Assembly: GCA_023369685.1 (NCBI GenBank) | Contig: SACZ01000002.1 | Coordinates: 434,001 to 498,000 of the forward strand | DNA: 64,000 nt | Direction of reading: 5' to 3' | From: Prolixibacteraceae bacterium JC049 | GTDB lineage: Bacteria; Bacteroidota; Bacteroidia; Bacteroidales; Prolixibacteraceae | Part shown: positions 9,175-17,467 of the stretch, piece after piece | Layout of the letters: each line of letters begins with the position of its first letter | Position numbering within the stretch: the first letter of the stretch is position 1 | Made by a program: the position numbers and the translations under genes | The notes under the pieces: generated by a model | What the model was told of the DNA's origin: nothing | The model's database searches: none | What the model saw: only the letters and a program-made list of their open reading frames with translations

Positions 9175-10395
9175 ATGAGTATTGATATTCAAAAAATACG
9201 AAACGATTTTCCTGTTCTTTCACAAGAGATTTATAATGGCAAACCATTGGTCTATTTAGACAACGCAGCAACTACGCAGCGCCCTGTACAAGTAGAAGAT
9301 TTGGTGGCCAGCTATTACAATCAGGGAACGGGTAATATCCATCGTGCGTCCCACTATTTGGCAGACAAATGTACTGCTGCATACGAGGCTACACGCGATC
9401 GTATTTGTGAATTTCTAAATGCTCAGAAAAGAGAAGAGATCATACTAACCAAAGGAACTACCGATAGTGTAAACTTGGTAGCTTACTCGTTTGGTGAACG
9501 TTTTGTTGAAGCAGGCGATGAAGTTATCGTTTCCGAGATGGAGCACCATTCCAATATTGTTCCCTGGCAATTAATGTGTCAACGTCGTGGTGCCACATTA
9601 AAAATGTTACCAATGAACGATGCTGGCGAATTACTAGTTGACCAGCTGGATGAGCTCATTACCGACAAAACAAAAATCATTTCAGTAACATATATTTCCA
9701 ATGTTCTGGGAACTGTTAACCCTGTAAAAGAAATCATAGCCAAGGCTCACGCAAAAAATGTTGCTGTAATGATTGATGCAGCACAAGCAGTTCAACATTT
9801 AGAAGTAGATGTACAAGATTTAGATTGCGACTTTCTGGCATTCTCCGGACATAAAATTTATGGTCCTACAGGAGTTGGTGCTCTTTATGGCAAAGAAAAA
9901 TGGCTGAATGAAATGCCTCCATACCAAGGAGGAGGAGAAATGATCGATTACGTAAAATTCGATGGTTCTACATTCAACGTATTACCTTATAAGTTCGAAG
10001 CTGGCACCCCCAACATCATAGGCGTTATCGGTTTGGGAGAAGCCATCAAGTACGTTCAGGAAATCGGCTTACAAGCCATTTACGACTATGAGCTTGAGCT
10101 GTTAAAATACACCGAAGAGCAATTGCGAAAAGTGGAAGGAATTCGAATTATTGGTGAAGCACAAAATAAAGCCAGTGTTATCTCATTTTTACACGACAAA
10201 GCACACCCTTACGATTTAGGAATGTTGCTTGACAAACTAGGAATTGCCATCAGAACCGGTCGCCACTGCGCCGATCCTATTGCCGATCACTACGGCATTA
10301 CAGGAACAGCCAGAGCTTCTGTAGCTTTCTACAATACTTTCGAAGAAATTGACCTATTCATCAAAGCAATGAACAGAGTAGTTGGAATGTTCTAG
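9175..10395 (+). CDS. sufS: Cysteine desulfurase SufS
   Basis: This PLP enzyme takes sulfur from L-cysteine as a persulfide and passes it to SufE for Fe-S assembly. The 406-residue length is typical of group II NifS-like enzymes. The PLP lysine is K227 in SGHKIYGPTG, and the catalytic cysteine is C365 in RTGRHCADP; the short loop around it marks the SufS/CsdA class. Upstream motifs EMEHHSNIVPW and DAAQAVQH bind the cofactor. The stop is only 5 bp from the stop of the inverted hipA-like gene; sufE, its normal partner, resumes about 1.9 kb later. Confidence 0.97.
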   Translation: MSIDIQKIRNDFPVLSQEIYNGKPLVYLDNAATTQRPVQVEDLVASYYNQGTGNIHRASHYLADKCTAAYEATRDRICEFLNAQKREEIILTKGTTDSVNLVAYSFGERFVEAGDEVIVSEMEHHSNIVPWQLMCQRRGATLKMLPMNDAGELLVDQLDELITDKTKIISVTYISNVLGTVNPVKEIIAKAHAKNVAVMIDAAQAVQHLEVDVQDLDCDFLAFSGHKIYGPTGVGALYGKEKWLNEMPPYQGGGEMIDYVKFDGSTFNVLPYKFEAGTPNIIGVIGLGEAIKYVQEIGLQAIYDYELELLKYTEEQLRKVEGIRIIGEAQNKASVISFLHDKAHPYDLGMLLDKLGIAIRTGRHCADPIADHYGITGTARASVAFYNTFEEIDLFIKAMNRVVGMF

Positions 10396-10400
10396 CATTT

Positions 10401-11711
10401 CTAAAAGTTGTGTACTCTAAGCGTATCATAAATTAGTTTTGAAAGCTTAGAGTCGACATCTGCCTCTTTTGAGAATTTAGACCAATTGGCAACTACTTCT
10501 TTTACTTCTTCAATTATGATTTTAGCACGTCTGATGTTATTGTTTTTGGCAATAGTCATTAAGTCGGCTAATGTAATATTGTCTCGCTTCCCGTTTATGC
10601 TTAACGAGTGCTGATTCACCCAGTAATTGTCGGGAGCATACGAATAACAAAAATCATACGCTGGTGCTAACTTCCATTGTTCTCCTTTTTTCAAGATGAA
10701 TGCAAAGTTCTTGGTGTGATCATCGAAATTAGTAGCCATTACATTGAACACCATTCTTCGATACATTTGCTCTGCCTCGGGATAAGTTAACCGAAGTATA
10801 CGCATGGTTTGAAACAGTTGCTCGTAGCTAAAGCTGTGTATGTCATTAAAATCGAAATGCTGAATTCCACAAAATGTTTGAATATGATGCCTAACATCAT
10901 TAGCGTCTCGATCGAACCGTTGTGTCATGAAATGGGCTCGCCCATTTTCTTCCAGCAACCTACATGGCATCATTTCTATACCAGCTTCTTTAGCCATTAA
11001 ATAATATGCATACTCCACTCGTCCAAAACCATGCGTCTTCCCAAACTGAACATCACTCACCGCATCCAGCTTTATCAACCATTGCTCAAAGCCTTTTGGA
11101 CAAACCGTCTGCCCCGATCGTACCTCCCCCGTCTCGGGATTGTAAGCAATAACCGCTTTGGGGCGAGCTCCTCCGGCGGATGTTCCAATTTTCAGAATAT
11201 CATGCATCGCTTTCAGTTCATCATCTTTTAGATTTGTTTTAAACTGCCGACGAGTTGATAACATTTTGTGCGCTGTCTCAATCAAGCTATCAATTTCCAC
11301 TGCAAAAGTCTCTGTGGTAACCATCGTCTTTGCAGGCTCAAATTGCAATGCGCCCATTCCTCTTGTCCCCACAAAACATAGTTGTTCTACCGGATTAATA
11401 CTTTCCAGCGATCTTCCATTTTGTGCCAACCAAGTATTGATTAATTGATTACCATATCTATCAGGGAGAGAATCAGCAATAAGTCCGGGCATTCCTTTGA
11501 ATGTAGCTGAGATATCATCTCTGCCTCGGCGCAACTCTGGGAAACTGTAAATTACATCGCCATTTCTAATGGGCATTTTTATGGGAGCCAGATCTATTCC
11601 TCGTGACAAAAACTTTTTATCGAACTGGAAATAGGCCAATTGTTCCGATGCATTCCATGTTATTGCACCTACTAGGTTTCCCCATATCTTTATTTCTGCA
11701 ACTTCTACCAT
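10401..11711 (-). CDS. HipA-family serine/threonine kinase toxin
   Basis: HipA proteins are kinases that inhibit growth by phosphorylating translation factors, and they are neutralised by HipB. The 436 residues show the family plan: N-terminal Couple_hipA-like domain with FVGTRGMGAL (about 113-121), the glycine-rich GTSAGGARPKA (176-186), MTQRFDR (262-268), catalytic NFDDHTKNFAF (328-338) and APAYDF (349-354) as the metal-binding DFG equivalent. All key kinase residues appear intact, so it is probably active. It overlaps the upstream hipB-like gene by 7 bp, a typical coupled toxin-antitoxin arrangement. It lies inverted inside the suf locus, tail to tail with sufS. Target unknown. Confidence 0.92.
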   Translation of the reverse strand: MVEVAEIKIWGNLVGAITWNASEQLAYFQFDKKFLSRGIDLAPIKMPIRNGDVIYSFPELRRGRDDISATFKGMPGLIADSLPDRYGNQLINTWLAQNGRSLESINPVEQLCFVGTRGMGALQFEPAKTMVTTETFAVEIDSLIETAHKMLSTRRQFKTNLKDDELKAMHDILKIGTSAGGARPKAVIAYNPETGEVRSGQTVCPKGFEQWLIKLDAVSDVQFGKTHGFGRVEYAYYLMAKEAGIEMMPCRLLEENGRAHFMTQRFDRDANDVRHHIQTFCGIQHFDFNDIHSFSYEQLFQTMRILRLTYPEAEQMYRRMVFNVMATNFDDHTKNFAFILKKGEQWKLAPAYDFCYSYAPDNYWVNQHSLSINGKRDNITLADLMTIAKNNNIRRAKIIIEEVKEVVANWSKFSKEADVDSKLSKLIYDTLRVHNF

Positions 11712-12058
11712 TCTATTGGGTCTTCATTAACCATATCGATAGACGAATTCCTTGCCCTTTGCCGTTGCTTTTTCTGAATTTTAGCATATTGAACGGGACT
11801 AATTTCTTGTGTTACCTTAAAGGCATCAAGTACGTAGAGTAGATCCAGCACACGCAATACTTGCAATAAACTACTTAAATTTATTTTCTCACCTCGTTCC
11901 AAAAGGCTAAGCGTAGAACGACTAATACCTGCTGCATTAGCCACGTTGGTTTGTGATCGGTTTTGTTTCAGTCTGTGATGTTGCACAAATTTCCCGATTA
12001 CTTCTATAAGTGATTTGTCGGTCATTGATGACCAATTATTGTATGATTTATCAGTCAT
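11705..12058 (-). CDS. HipB-like HTH antitoxin/repressor
   Basis: A 117-residue XRE-type helix-turn-helix protein (HTH near residues 17-75, with QTNVANAAGISRSTLSLLERG), the antitoxin and autorepressor partner of the HipA-like kinase. I chose ATG 12058. A longer TTG-started frame would begin upstream of the expected transcription start set by the promoter at 12097-12128. The N-terminus repeats itself (MTDKSYNNW... then MTDKSLIEV at ATG 12025), so the second ATG is also a possible start. The C-terminal tail is basic, then acidic, and ends in W. Four copies of the element TGATAAAT lie over its promoter and start. Confidence 0.88.
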   Translation of the reverse strand: MTDKSYNNWSSMTDKSLIEVIGKFVQHHRLKQNRSQTNVANAAGISRSTLSLLERGEKINLSSLLQVLRVLDLLYVLDAFKVTQEISPVQYAKIQKKQRQRARNSSIDMVNEDPIEW

Positions 12059-12186
12059 AATGCTTTGTTTTAACACTTTATGCAGTATTTTCAATTCAAA
12101 TTTATCATTTTTCTTTCAGAATAACAAATGAATTATTTATCATTCACTAACAAACCCAAAAGCAACTAATGAATGATTTATCATTC
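12046..12186 (-). promoter_or_regulatory. hipBA promoter with four-copy operator array
   Basis: On the minus strand, -33 TTTG (12125-12128), a 20-bp spacer and -7 TAAATTTG (12097-12104) form a full promoter for the hipB-like gene. TGATAAAT occurs four times (plus-strand ATTTATCA at 12046-12053, 12100-12107, 12135-12142, 12176-12183). The copy at 12100 overlaps the -7 box, and the copies at 12135 and 12176 lie within the inverted repeats GAATTATTTATCATTC (12130-12145) and GAATGATTTATCATTC (12171-12186). This is the expected layout of a HipB-type autorepressor; binding is inferred. Confidence 0.65.
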
Positions 12187-12263
12187 CATAAATAATAAAA
12201 ACACTGTGGCTATTTTCATAGTAAAAGGATATTCAGCAACTAATGTTGCTGTTCCGTAAAAAA

Positions 12264-12283
12264 TTCCGACATTTGTGTCCGAA
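12264..12283. promoter_or_regulatory. Inverted repeat before sufE
   Basis: TTCCGACA and TGTCCGAA flank a 4-nt TTTG centre, a near-perfect inverted repeat 41 bp before sufE. It could be an operator for the sufE-sufT unit, which must have its own promoter if the hipBA pair separates it from sufS. Confidence 0.35.
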
Positions 12284-12323
12284 ATAAATGAAGGTGAGTT
12301 GCTTGCCTTTTAATGGATAAAAT

Positions 12324-12746
12324 ATGACACTTCAAGAGATAGAAAACGAAATAATTGACGAGTTTGCTGTATTTGAAGACTGGATGGATAAATATAGCTA
12401 CTTGATTGAATTGGGAAATGAGCTTCCAGAGTTGGATGCAAAGTTTAAGGTAAACGAGAACTTGATCAGAGGATGTCAGTCACGTGTTTGGTTAACTTCC
12501 GATTTTAAAGATGGTAAAGTTTTCTTCGAAGGAGATAGCGATGCCATTATTGTGAAAGGCTTAGTTGCTTTAATGCTAAGAGCATTATCAGGGAAAACAC
12601 CTCAGGAGATTATCGATTCCGAACTAAAATTTGTTGATGTAATTGGACTGAAGCAGCATTTATCTCCAACACGATCAAACGGTCTATTGGCCATGATCAA
12701 ACAAATGAAATTATTTGCTGTTGCATATAGTAAAATTGGGCAATAA
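12324..12746 (+). CDS. sufE: Sulfur acceptor protein SufE
   Basis: SufE accepts the persulfide from SufS and hands it to SufB. The 140-residue protein has the family fold and the acceptor cysteine C51 in LIRGCQSRVWL; the usual C-terminal helices follow. It is 13 bp upstream of sufT. In the expected order it would follow sufS directly, but the HipA/HipB-like pair lies between them in reverse orientation, so sufE-sufT are likely driven from the 230-bp region upstream. Confidence 0.96.
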   Translation: MTLQEIENEIIDEFAVFEDWMDKYSYLIELGNELPELDAKFKVNENLIRGCQSRVWLTSDFKDGKVFFEGDSDAIIVKGLVALMLRALSGKTPQEIIDSELKFVDVIGLKQHLSPTRSNGLLAMIKQMKLFAVAYSKIGQ

Positions 12747-12751
12747 GGAGG
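12745..12751 (+). promoter_or_regulatory. Consensus Shine-Dalgarno for sufT
   Basis: AAGGAGG, 7 bp before the sufT ATG and overlapping the sufE stop. Such a full match is unusual in Bacteroidota, where most genes here lack one. Confidence 0.7.
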
Positions 12752-12758
12752 AAAAGTT

Positions 12759-13064
12759 ATGCAAGAAAAGATTGAACAAATCATTGAAAACCTAAAAGAG
12801 GTTTACGATCCAGAAATCCCAGTAAACATTTACGATTTAGGCTTAATCTACAATGTAGACGTAGATGAAAACCTAGACGCAAAAGTTATTATGACACTAA
12901 CAGCTCCTGGTTGTCCGGTGGCTGATCAGTTGGTACAGGAAGTACACGATGCAGCAATGGCTGCCGAAGGTATTAAAAGTGCCGAGGTAGAATTGACTTT
13001 TGAACCTGCTTGGGACAAATCGATGATGAGCGAAGAGGCTCGCTTAGAATTGGGATTCTTTTAA
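12759..13064 (+). CDS. sufT: SufT / MIP18-family Fe-S assembly protein
   Basis: A 101-residue DUF59 (MIP18) protein. Members of this family help mature or deliver Fe-S clusters; SufT is the name used when it sits in a suf locus. Visible signatures are DPEIPVNIYDLGLIYNV and LTAPGCPVADQL, whose cysteine is the conserved one. It follows sufE by 13 bp, has a strong ribosome binding site, and is followed by a good terminator, so it closes the suf unit. PaaD-like relatives act in other pathways, but the context settles the role. Confidence 0.92.
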   Translation: MQEKIEQIIENLKEVYDPEIPVNIYDLGLIYNVDVDENLDAKVIMTLTAPGCPVADQLVQEVHDAAMAAEGIKSAEVELTFEPAWDKSMMSEEARLELGFF

Positions 13065-13094
13065 TCGATAAAACGATTTAAAATAGATATTTTT

Positions 13095-13119
13095 AAACCA
13101 CCCATCGAGGTGGTTTTTT
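13095..13119 (+). terminator. Terminator after sufT
   Basis: AACCACC/GGTGGTT stem with a 6-nt loop and a T-run, ending 10 bp before queG. Confidence 0.85.
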
Positions 13120-13128
13120 GTTAATGAT

Positions 13129-14064
13129 ATGTCGGATCAACAACAAACATATTCGCAAAAAATTAAGGAGAAAGCCAAACAGCTAGGTCTCCTGGCATGT
13201 GGCATATCTAAGGCCGAACAGTTGAAGGATGAAAAAGATCGTGTGAAAGAGTGGTTAGACAATGGTATGAATGCCGACATGCACTACATGAATAACCATT
13301 TCGAAAAACGAATTGATCCTACCCAACTGGAGCCTGGGACAAAATCAGTAATTTCAGTACTTCTCAACTACTATCCTGAGAAAACACAAGAGAGCGATAC
13401 CTACATTGTCTCGAAATATGCCTACGGTGTCGATTATCACTTTGTACTAAAAGACAAACTTCGCCTGCTGTTGGAATTTATCAACAATGAACTGACTCCT
13501 GTAAACGGACGAGCTTTTGTGGATTCAGCACCTGTATTAGATAAAGCTTGGGCTGCACGTGCTGGATTAGGATGGATTGGTAAAAACTCGAATCTTATCT
13601 CTCAGGAACATGGTTCTTTCTTCTTCATTGGAGAATTGTTGGTAGATATTGAATTAGCATACGATCAACCACTCACTAAAGATTATTGTGGAAAATGCAC
13701 CCGCTGCATCGATGCTTGCCCCACTAAAGCTATCGTTGCAGAAAGAGTTGTCGATGCCAGAAAGTGCATTTCTTATCAAACCATTGAAAACAGAGGAGAT
13801 ATTGATTCCGAACTAAAAGGGCAATTTCAGGATCGAATATTCGGCTGCGATATTTGTCAGGATGTTTGTCCCTGGAATTTAAAAGCTCAACCACACAACG
13901 AAGAAGCATTTCAACCTCATCCTAAACTTTTCGATTTAACAAAAGACAACTGGCATAACTTAGACAGGGATCAGTTCAATGAGATTTTCCGAAAATCAGC
14001 AGTCAAAAGAGCGAAATTTGATGGACTCAAGAGAAACATCGAATTTATTCAAAGAGATGATTAG
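13129..14064 (+). CDS. queG: Epoxyqueuosine reductase QueG
   Basis: QueG reduces epoxyqueuosine to queuosine in tRNA anticodons, using cobalamin and two [4Fe-4S] clusters. The 311-residue protein has the N-terminal DUF1730 region and two ferredoxin-like cysteine motifs, CGKCTRCIDACP and CDICQDVCPWN. Its place directly after sufT, past a terminator, fits an enzyme that depends on Fe-S assembly; some readthrough is possible. Shorter than some homologues because it lacks the C-terminal HEAT repeats. Confidence 0.95.
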   Translation: MSDQQQTYSQKIKEKAKQLGLLACGISKAEQLKDEKDRVKEWLDNGMNADMHYMNNHFEKRIDPTQLEPGTKSVISVLLNYYPEKTQESDTYIVSKYAYGVDYHFVLKDKLRLLLEFINNELTPVNGRAFVDSAPVLDKAWAARAGLGWIGKNSNLISQEHGSFFFIGELLVDIELAYDQPLTKDYCGKCTRCIDACPTKAIVAERVVDARKCISYQTIENRGDIDSELKGQFQDRIFGCDICQDVCPWNLKAQPHNEEAFQPHPKLFDLTKDNWHNLDRDQFNEIFRKSAVKRAKFDGLKRNIEFIQRDD

Positions 14065-14377
14065 TCATCCAATTTTCTAGCTATTTCAACTTTCTCAGCT
14101 CCTTTTATGTCAAAAAACAGCTAGCGTTTTATCTTTAAAATAGTAAATTCGTAAGATTGAATTGAAAGTCATGGTACTTTCATTTTTTTGTGAAGTGAAA
14201 TTTTAATCACAACTACTTTTTCTCACAACTCGTTTTCTACAGTTAAGGGGAAATTATTTTAGGAATGCGGACCAAACAATCATCGATATTCAATGCTTAA
14301 CTATGAACAAGTATTGAAGTTGATGCTATTTCCTGAATATTGCTTTAGGGCTGATTCAGGAACTAAAAAGTTATAGA
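14065..14377. other. Intergenic region with a 5' hairpin
   Basis: 313 bp between queG and the M1 peptidase, with no credible gene. The clear feature is a perfect 9-bp inverted repeat TTCCTGAAT (14330-14338) / ATTCAGGAA (14354-14362), 15-nt loop, ending 15 bp before the start codon, so it may shape translation of the next gene. Confidence 0.5.
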
Positions 14378-16951
14378 ATGAAAAAGAGTTTATTCATTGT
14401 TGCAATATTGATATGGGGAACATTTTTAATGGGATGTTCTCACCGTTTTTACAATCCAGAATCAGGTGTTTCTTTCGACCTTGCTGAATATCGAGCTACA
14501 ACTATTGAACAAATAGAATACAGTATCTTCTTTTCTATTCCAGAAGATAAAAACGAAAACATCACCGGACGTGAAGAAATTCGATTCCGTTTATCTAACA
14601 GCAAACAGCCTCTGGTTATCGATTTTAGTGAATCCAGAAACAAAATTAAAAGCGTAAAGATAAAAGGGAAAGATGTAGAGTATATTTTCGAGAACGAACA
14701 CATTATCATTCCCGAAAAACACCTACGAAGCGGTAAGAACAGTGTTGAAATTGAATTTATTGCTGGCGACATGTCTCTCAATCGCAACGATGATTTCCTT
14801 TATACGCTTTTCGTTCCCGATCGTGCAAGAACTGCATTCCCTTGTTTCGATCAACCAGATATGAAAGCACGTTTCGAGCTTTCGTTAGAAGTTCCTACTA
14901 AATGGCAAGCGGTTGCCAATGGAAAAATTAAGCAAGAGGTTGTCAACAAGAAACGAAAACTGGTAGAGTACGAGATTACTAAGCCCATATCCACTTACCT
15001 TTTTGCATTTGCAGCTGGTAAATTTGAAAAAATAACTAAAGAAAAGAATGGCCGCTCTATTTCATTGTATCACCGCGAAAGCGATCAAAAGAAAGTAGAT
15101 GCCAATGTCGATCGCATCTTCGAATTGGTTTTTCATTCCATCCATTGGCTAGAAGAATACACTGGTATTCCTTATCCATTTGCCAAATACGACATGGTGG
15201 CCATCCCATCATTTCAATATGGTGGAATGGAGCACACAGGAGCAACACTTTACCGAGCTTCGAAATTATTTTTGGAAGAATCGGCCACCGAAAATCAGAA
15301 ACTAGCCAGAGCCAATCTTATTGCTCACGAAACCGCTCACATGTGGTTTGGCGATTTAGTTACCATGAAGTGGTTCAATGATGTTTGGTTGAAAGAAGTT
15401 TTTGCCAACTTCATGGCCGGAAAAATTGTAAATCCAATGTTCCCGGATGTTGACCACCGCTTGCATTTCTTGATCGACCACTACCCAAAAGCTTATGCGG
15501 TTGATCGTACTCGTGGAGCCAATCCAATAGGACAACAACTGGACAACCTTAAAGATGCCGGAACACTTTATGGATCTATCATCTATCACAAAGCTCCAAT
15601 CATTATGAATCACCTAGAGCAAATGATTGGCGGGCAAAAACTTCGTGATGGACTAAAAAAATACTTAAAACAATTCTCATACGACAATGCAACTTGGGAT
15701 CAGTTGATTTCCATTTTGGATGAGCAAACACCTGTAAATCTAATTGAATGGAGCAACCTGTGGGTATACGAACCAGGAATGCCACGAATTGAGGTAGCAC
15801 GCAACGATAGTATGAAGAATGGCATGTCATACGTTCAGGTAGATCCTATGGGCTTTAACCGATTCTGGAAACAACGCTTAAATATTTTATTTGGCTCAGA
15901 AGAACAAGCACGTGTATTGCCATACGATTTCAATGGCCCAGTAGCCGATATCGATTTACGTGATGACGACATGGAATCGGTATTTGTGTTACCAAACGGA
16001 ATGGGCTTAGCATATGGCTATTTCAGCCTGGACAAAGGCACCATCAAATACTTATTGAATAATGTCGATGCTTTTGAAAAGCCATTGACCAGAGGTGTTG
16101 TTTGGCTCGATTTGTATGAAAACATGTTGAATGGGAAATTTCCTCCTCACCAATTGCTTGATGCACTTACTCGCTGTGTTCAGAAAGAGAAAAACGCAAT
16201 GCTTATTGGACTGAACTTAGGTTATCTGAAGCAAGTTTTCTGGCGATTTATCCCAACAGACAAACGAGTTGAGTACTCATTAAAATTGGAAAAGGTATTG
16301 TGGGACACTATGAATAAAACCACAGACAGAGGAGTAAAGCGTAACCTTTTCAATGCATGGATGAATATTGTTAGTAGCAACGAAGGTATCGATCGTCTGC
16401 TTCAGCTGTGGAATAAAAAGATCTCAATCGATGGTTTAAATCTATCTGAAAACGATATGATAACTATTAGTTTGGAACTCGCTGTTCGCGATGTACCTAA
16501 TGCACGTGAAATTCTAAACAGACAATACAACTCGGTTAAGAATGTAGATAAAAAGAAGATGATGCGCTTTGTGATTCCTGCATTATCAAACGATTTATTG
16601 GTGCGTGATGCTTTCTTCGAATCGCTTCGTGATAAGAAAAAAAGAGAAGTAGAAGTATGGGTATTGACTGCATTAAAATACTTACACCACCCATTGCGTA
16701 CTGCTAATTCTGAGAAATACATTCTACCATCGTTGGAGTTATTGCAAGAAATCCAGGAAACTGGCGATATATTTTTCCCAACAAGTTGGTTAATGAATAC
16801 TTTAAGAGGATATTCTTCGTTAGAAACGGTAGATATTGTAGAGCAATTCCTGATGGCTCATCCGGGGTTCTCTCCATCTCTAACTAACAAAATATTGCAA
16901 GCTGTCGACTTGGTTCGCAGGTCGGCCGAGATTAAACAAACGCACTACTAA
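14378..16951 (+). CDS. M1-family metallopeptidase, lipoprotein
   Basis: A zinc aminopeptidase-type enzyme of the M1 (gluzincin) family, probably anchored to an envelope membrane. The N-terminus has a lipoprotein signal with lipobox LMGC. The zinc site is H317-E-T-A-H321 with the third ligand E340 (H..H-x18-E), and LYGSIIYHKAP carries the likely transition-state tyrosine. The exopeptidase motif, normally GxMEN, is GGMEH at 282-286, so the final asparagine is replaced by histidine. The 857 residues include a long helical C-terminal domain. It probably trims peptides for uptake; exact specificity cannot be read. A small Rieske-like lipoprotein follows 39 bp later. Confidence 0.93.
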   Translation: MKKSLFIVAILIWGTFLMGCSHRFYNPESGVSFDLAEYRATTIEQIEYSIFFSIPEDKNENITGREEIRFRLSNSKQPLVIDFSESRNKIKSVKIKGKDVEYIFENEHIIIPEKHLRSGKNSVEIEFIAGDMSLNRNDDFLYTLFVPDRARTAFPCFDQPDMKARFELSLEVPTKWQAVANGKIKQEVVNKKRKLVEYEITKPISTYLFAFAAGKFEKITKEKNGRSISLYHRESDQKKVDANVDRIFELVFHSIHWLEEYTGIPYPFAKYDMVAIPSFQYGGMEHTGATLYRASKLFLEESATENQKLARANLIAHETAHMWFGDLVTMKWFNDVWLKEVFANFMAGKIVNPMFPDVDHRLHFLIDHYPKAYAVDRTRGANPIGQQLDNLKDAGTLYGSIIYHKAPIIMNHLEQMIGGQKLRDGLKKYLKQFSYDNATWDQLISILDEQTPVNLIEWSNLWVYEPGMPRIEVARNDSMKNGMSYVQVDPMGFNRFWKQRLNILFGSEEQARVLPYDFNGPVADIDLRDDDMESVFVLPNGMGLAYGYFSLDKGTIKYLLNNVDAFEKPLTRGVVWLDLYENMLNGKFPPHQLLDALTRCVQKEKNAMLIGLNLGYLKQVFWRFIPTDKRVEYSLKLEKVLWDTMNKTTDRGVKRNLFNAWMNIVSSNEGIDRLLQLWNKKISIDGLNLSENDMITISLELAVRDVPNAREILNRQYNSVKNVDKKKMMRFVIPALSNDLLVRDAFFESLRDKKKREVEVWVLTALKYLHHPLRTANSEKYILPSLELLQEIQETGDIFFPTSWLMNTLRGYSSLETVDIVEQFLMAHPGFSPSLTNKILQAVDLVRRSAEIKQTHY

Positions 16952-16990
16952 GCCTTATTCACTCAAATATCGAAATAATTGAAAGAGAAA

Positions 16991-17467
16991 ATGGAGCAAG
17001 GAAAATTTCGCACTAAACTGAATCGTGGATTTAAGGTTTTTACCCTGTTTTTAATTTTAATGAGTTGTGGAGATAAGCTGGAGCCAACTATACCATATGC
17101 GCGTGTATTTCTAAGTGTCTCCTTAACCAATCACAATGAAATTACCGTCCCCGGAAATTCATTATTCTACCCGTTACAGTCGGGAGGCCTAAGAGGATTA
17201 GGTGGAATTATCTTATACAACGATTTTGGAAAAATCAGAGCCTACGATGCAGCTTGTACTTTCGAGAAACGCAATAGCTGCGTTGTTATTCCTGATGGTG
17301 CAAAAGCCAGCGGCATAACCCAAGGAGGCACACATGGAGAATGCACCTGTTGTGGAAGTCGCTTTTCATTTAGTAATGGCTATCCTAAAGTAGACAATAA
17401 AGCACGCTTACCTCTGATGGAGTACAAAGTATCGAATGATGGCACCCGACTATTTATAGAACACTAG
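16991..17467 (+). CDS. Rieske-like lipoprotein with altered ligands
   Basis: A 158-residue lipoprotein (lipobox LMSC) with the outline of a Rieske [2Fe-2S] domain: YDAACTF in place of CxH, then CTCCGSRFSFSNG in place of CPxHGSxF. Both usual histidine ligands are missing (F and C), while extra cysteines are present (NSC, TCC), so it may bind zinc or a different centre, or be a structural relative. I chose ATG 16991 because it gives a better signal peptide than the upstream TTG at 16979. It lies just after the M1 peptidase, and its TAG stop shares the bases CTAG (17464-17467) with the convergent rhomboid gene. Confidence 0.7.
   Translation: MEQGKFRTKLNRGFKVFTLFLILMSCGDKLEPTIPYARVFLSVSLTNHNEITVPGNSLFYPLQSGGLRGLGGIILYNDFGKIRAYDAACTFEKRNSCVVIPDGAKASGITQGGTHGECTCCGSRFSFSNGYPKVDNKARLPLMEYKVSNDGTRLFIEH

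Noticed and set aside
12058-12094. TTG start of the hipB-like gene
   Set aside because: The promoter -7 box ends at 12097, so transcription would begin near or after this TTG.
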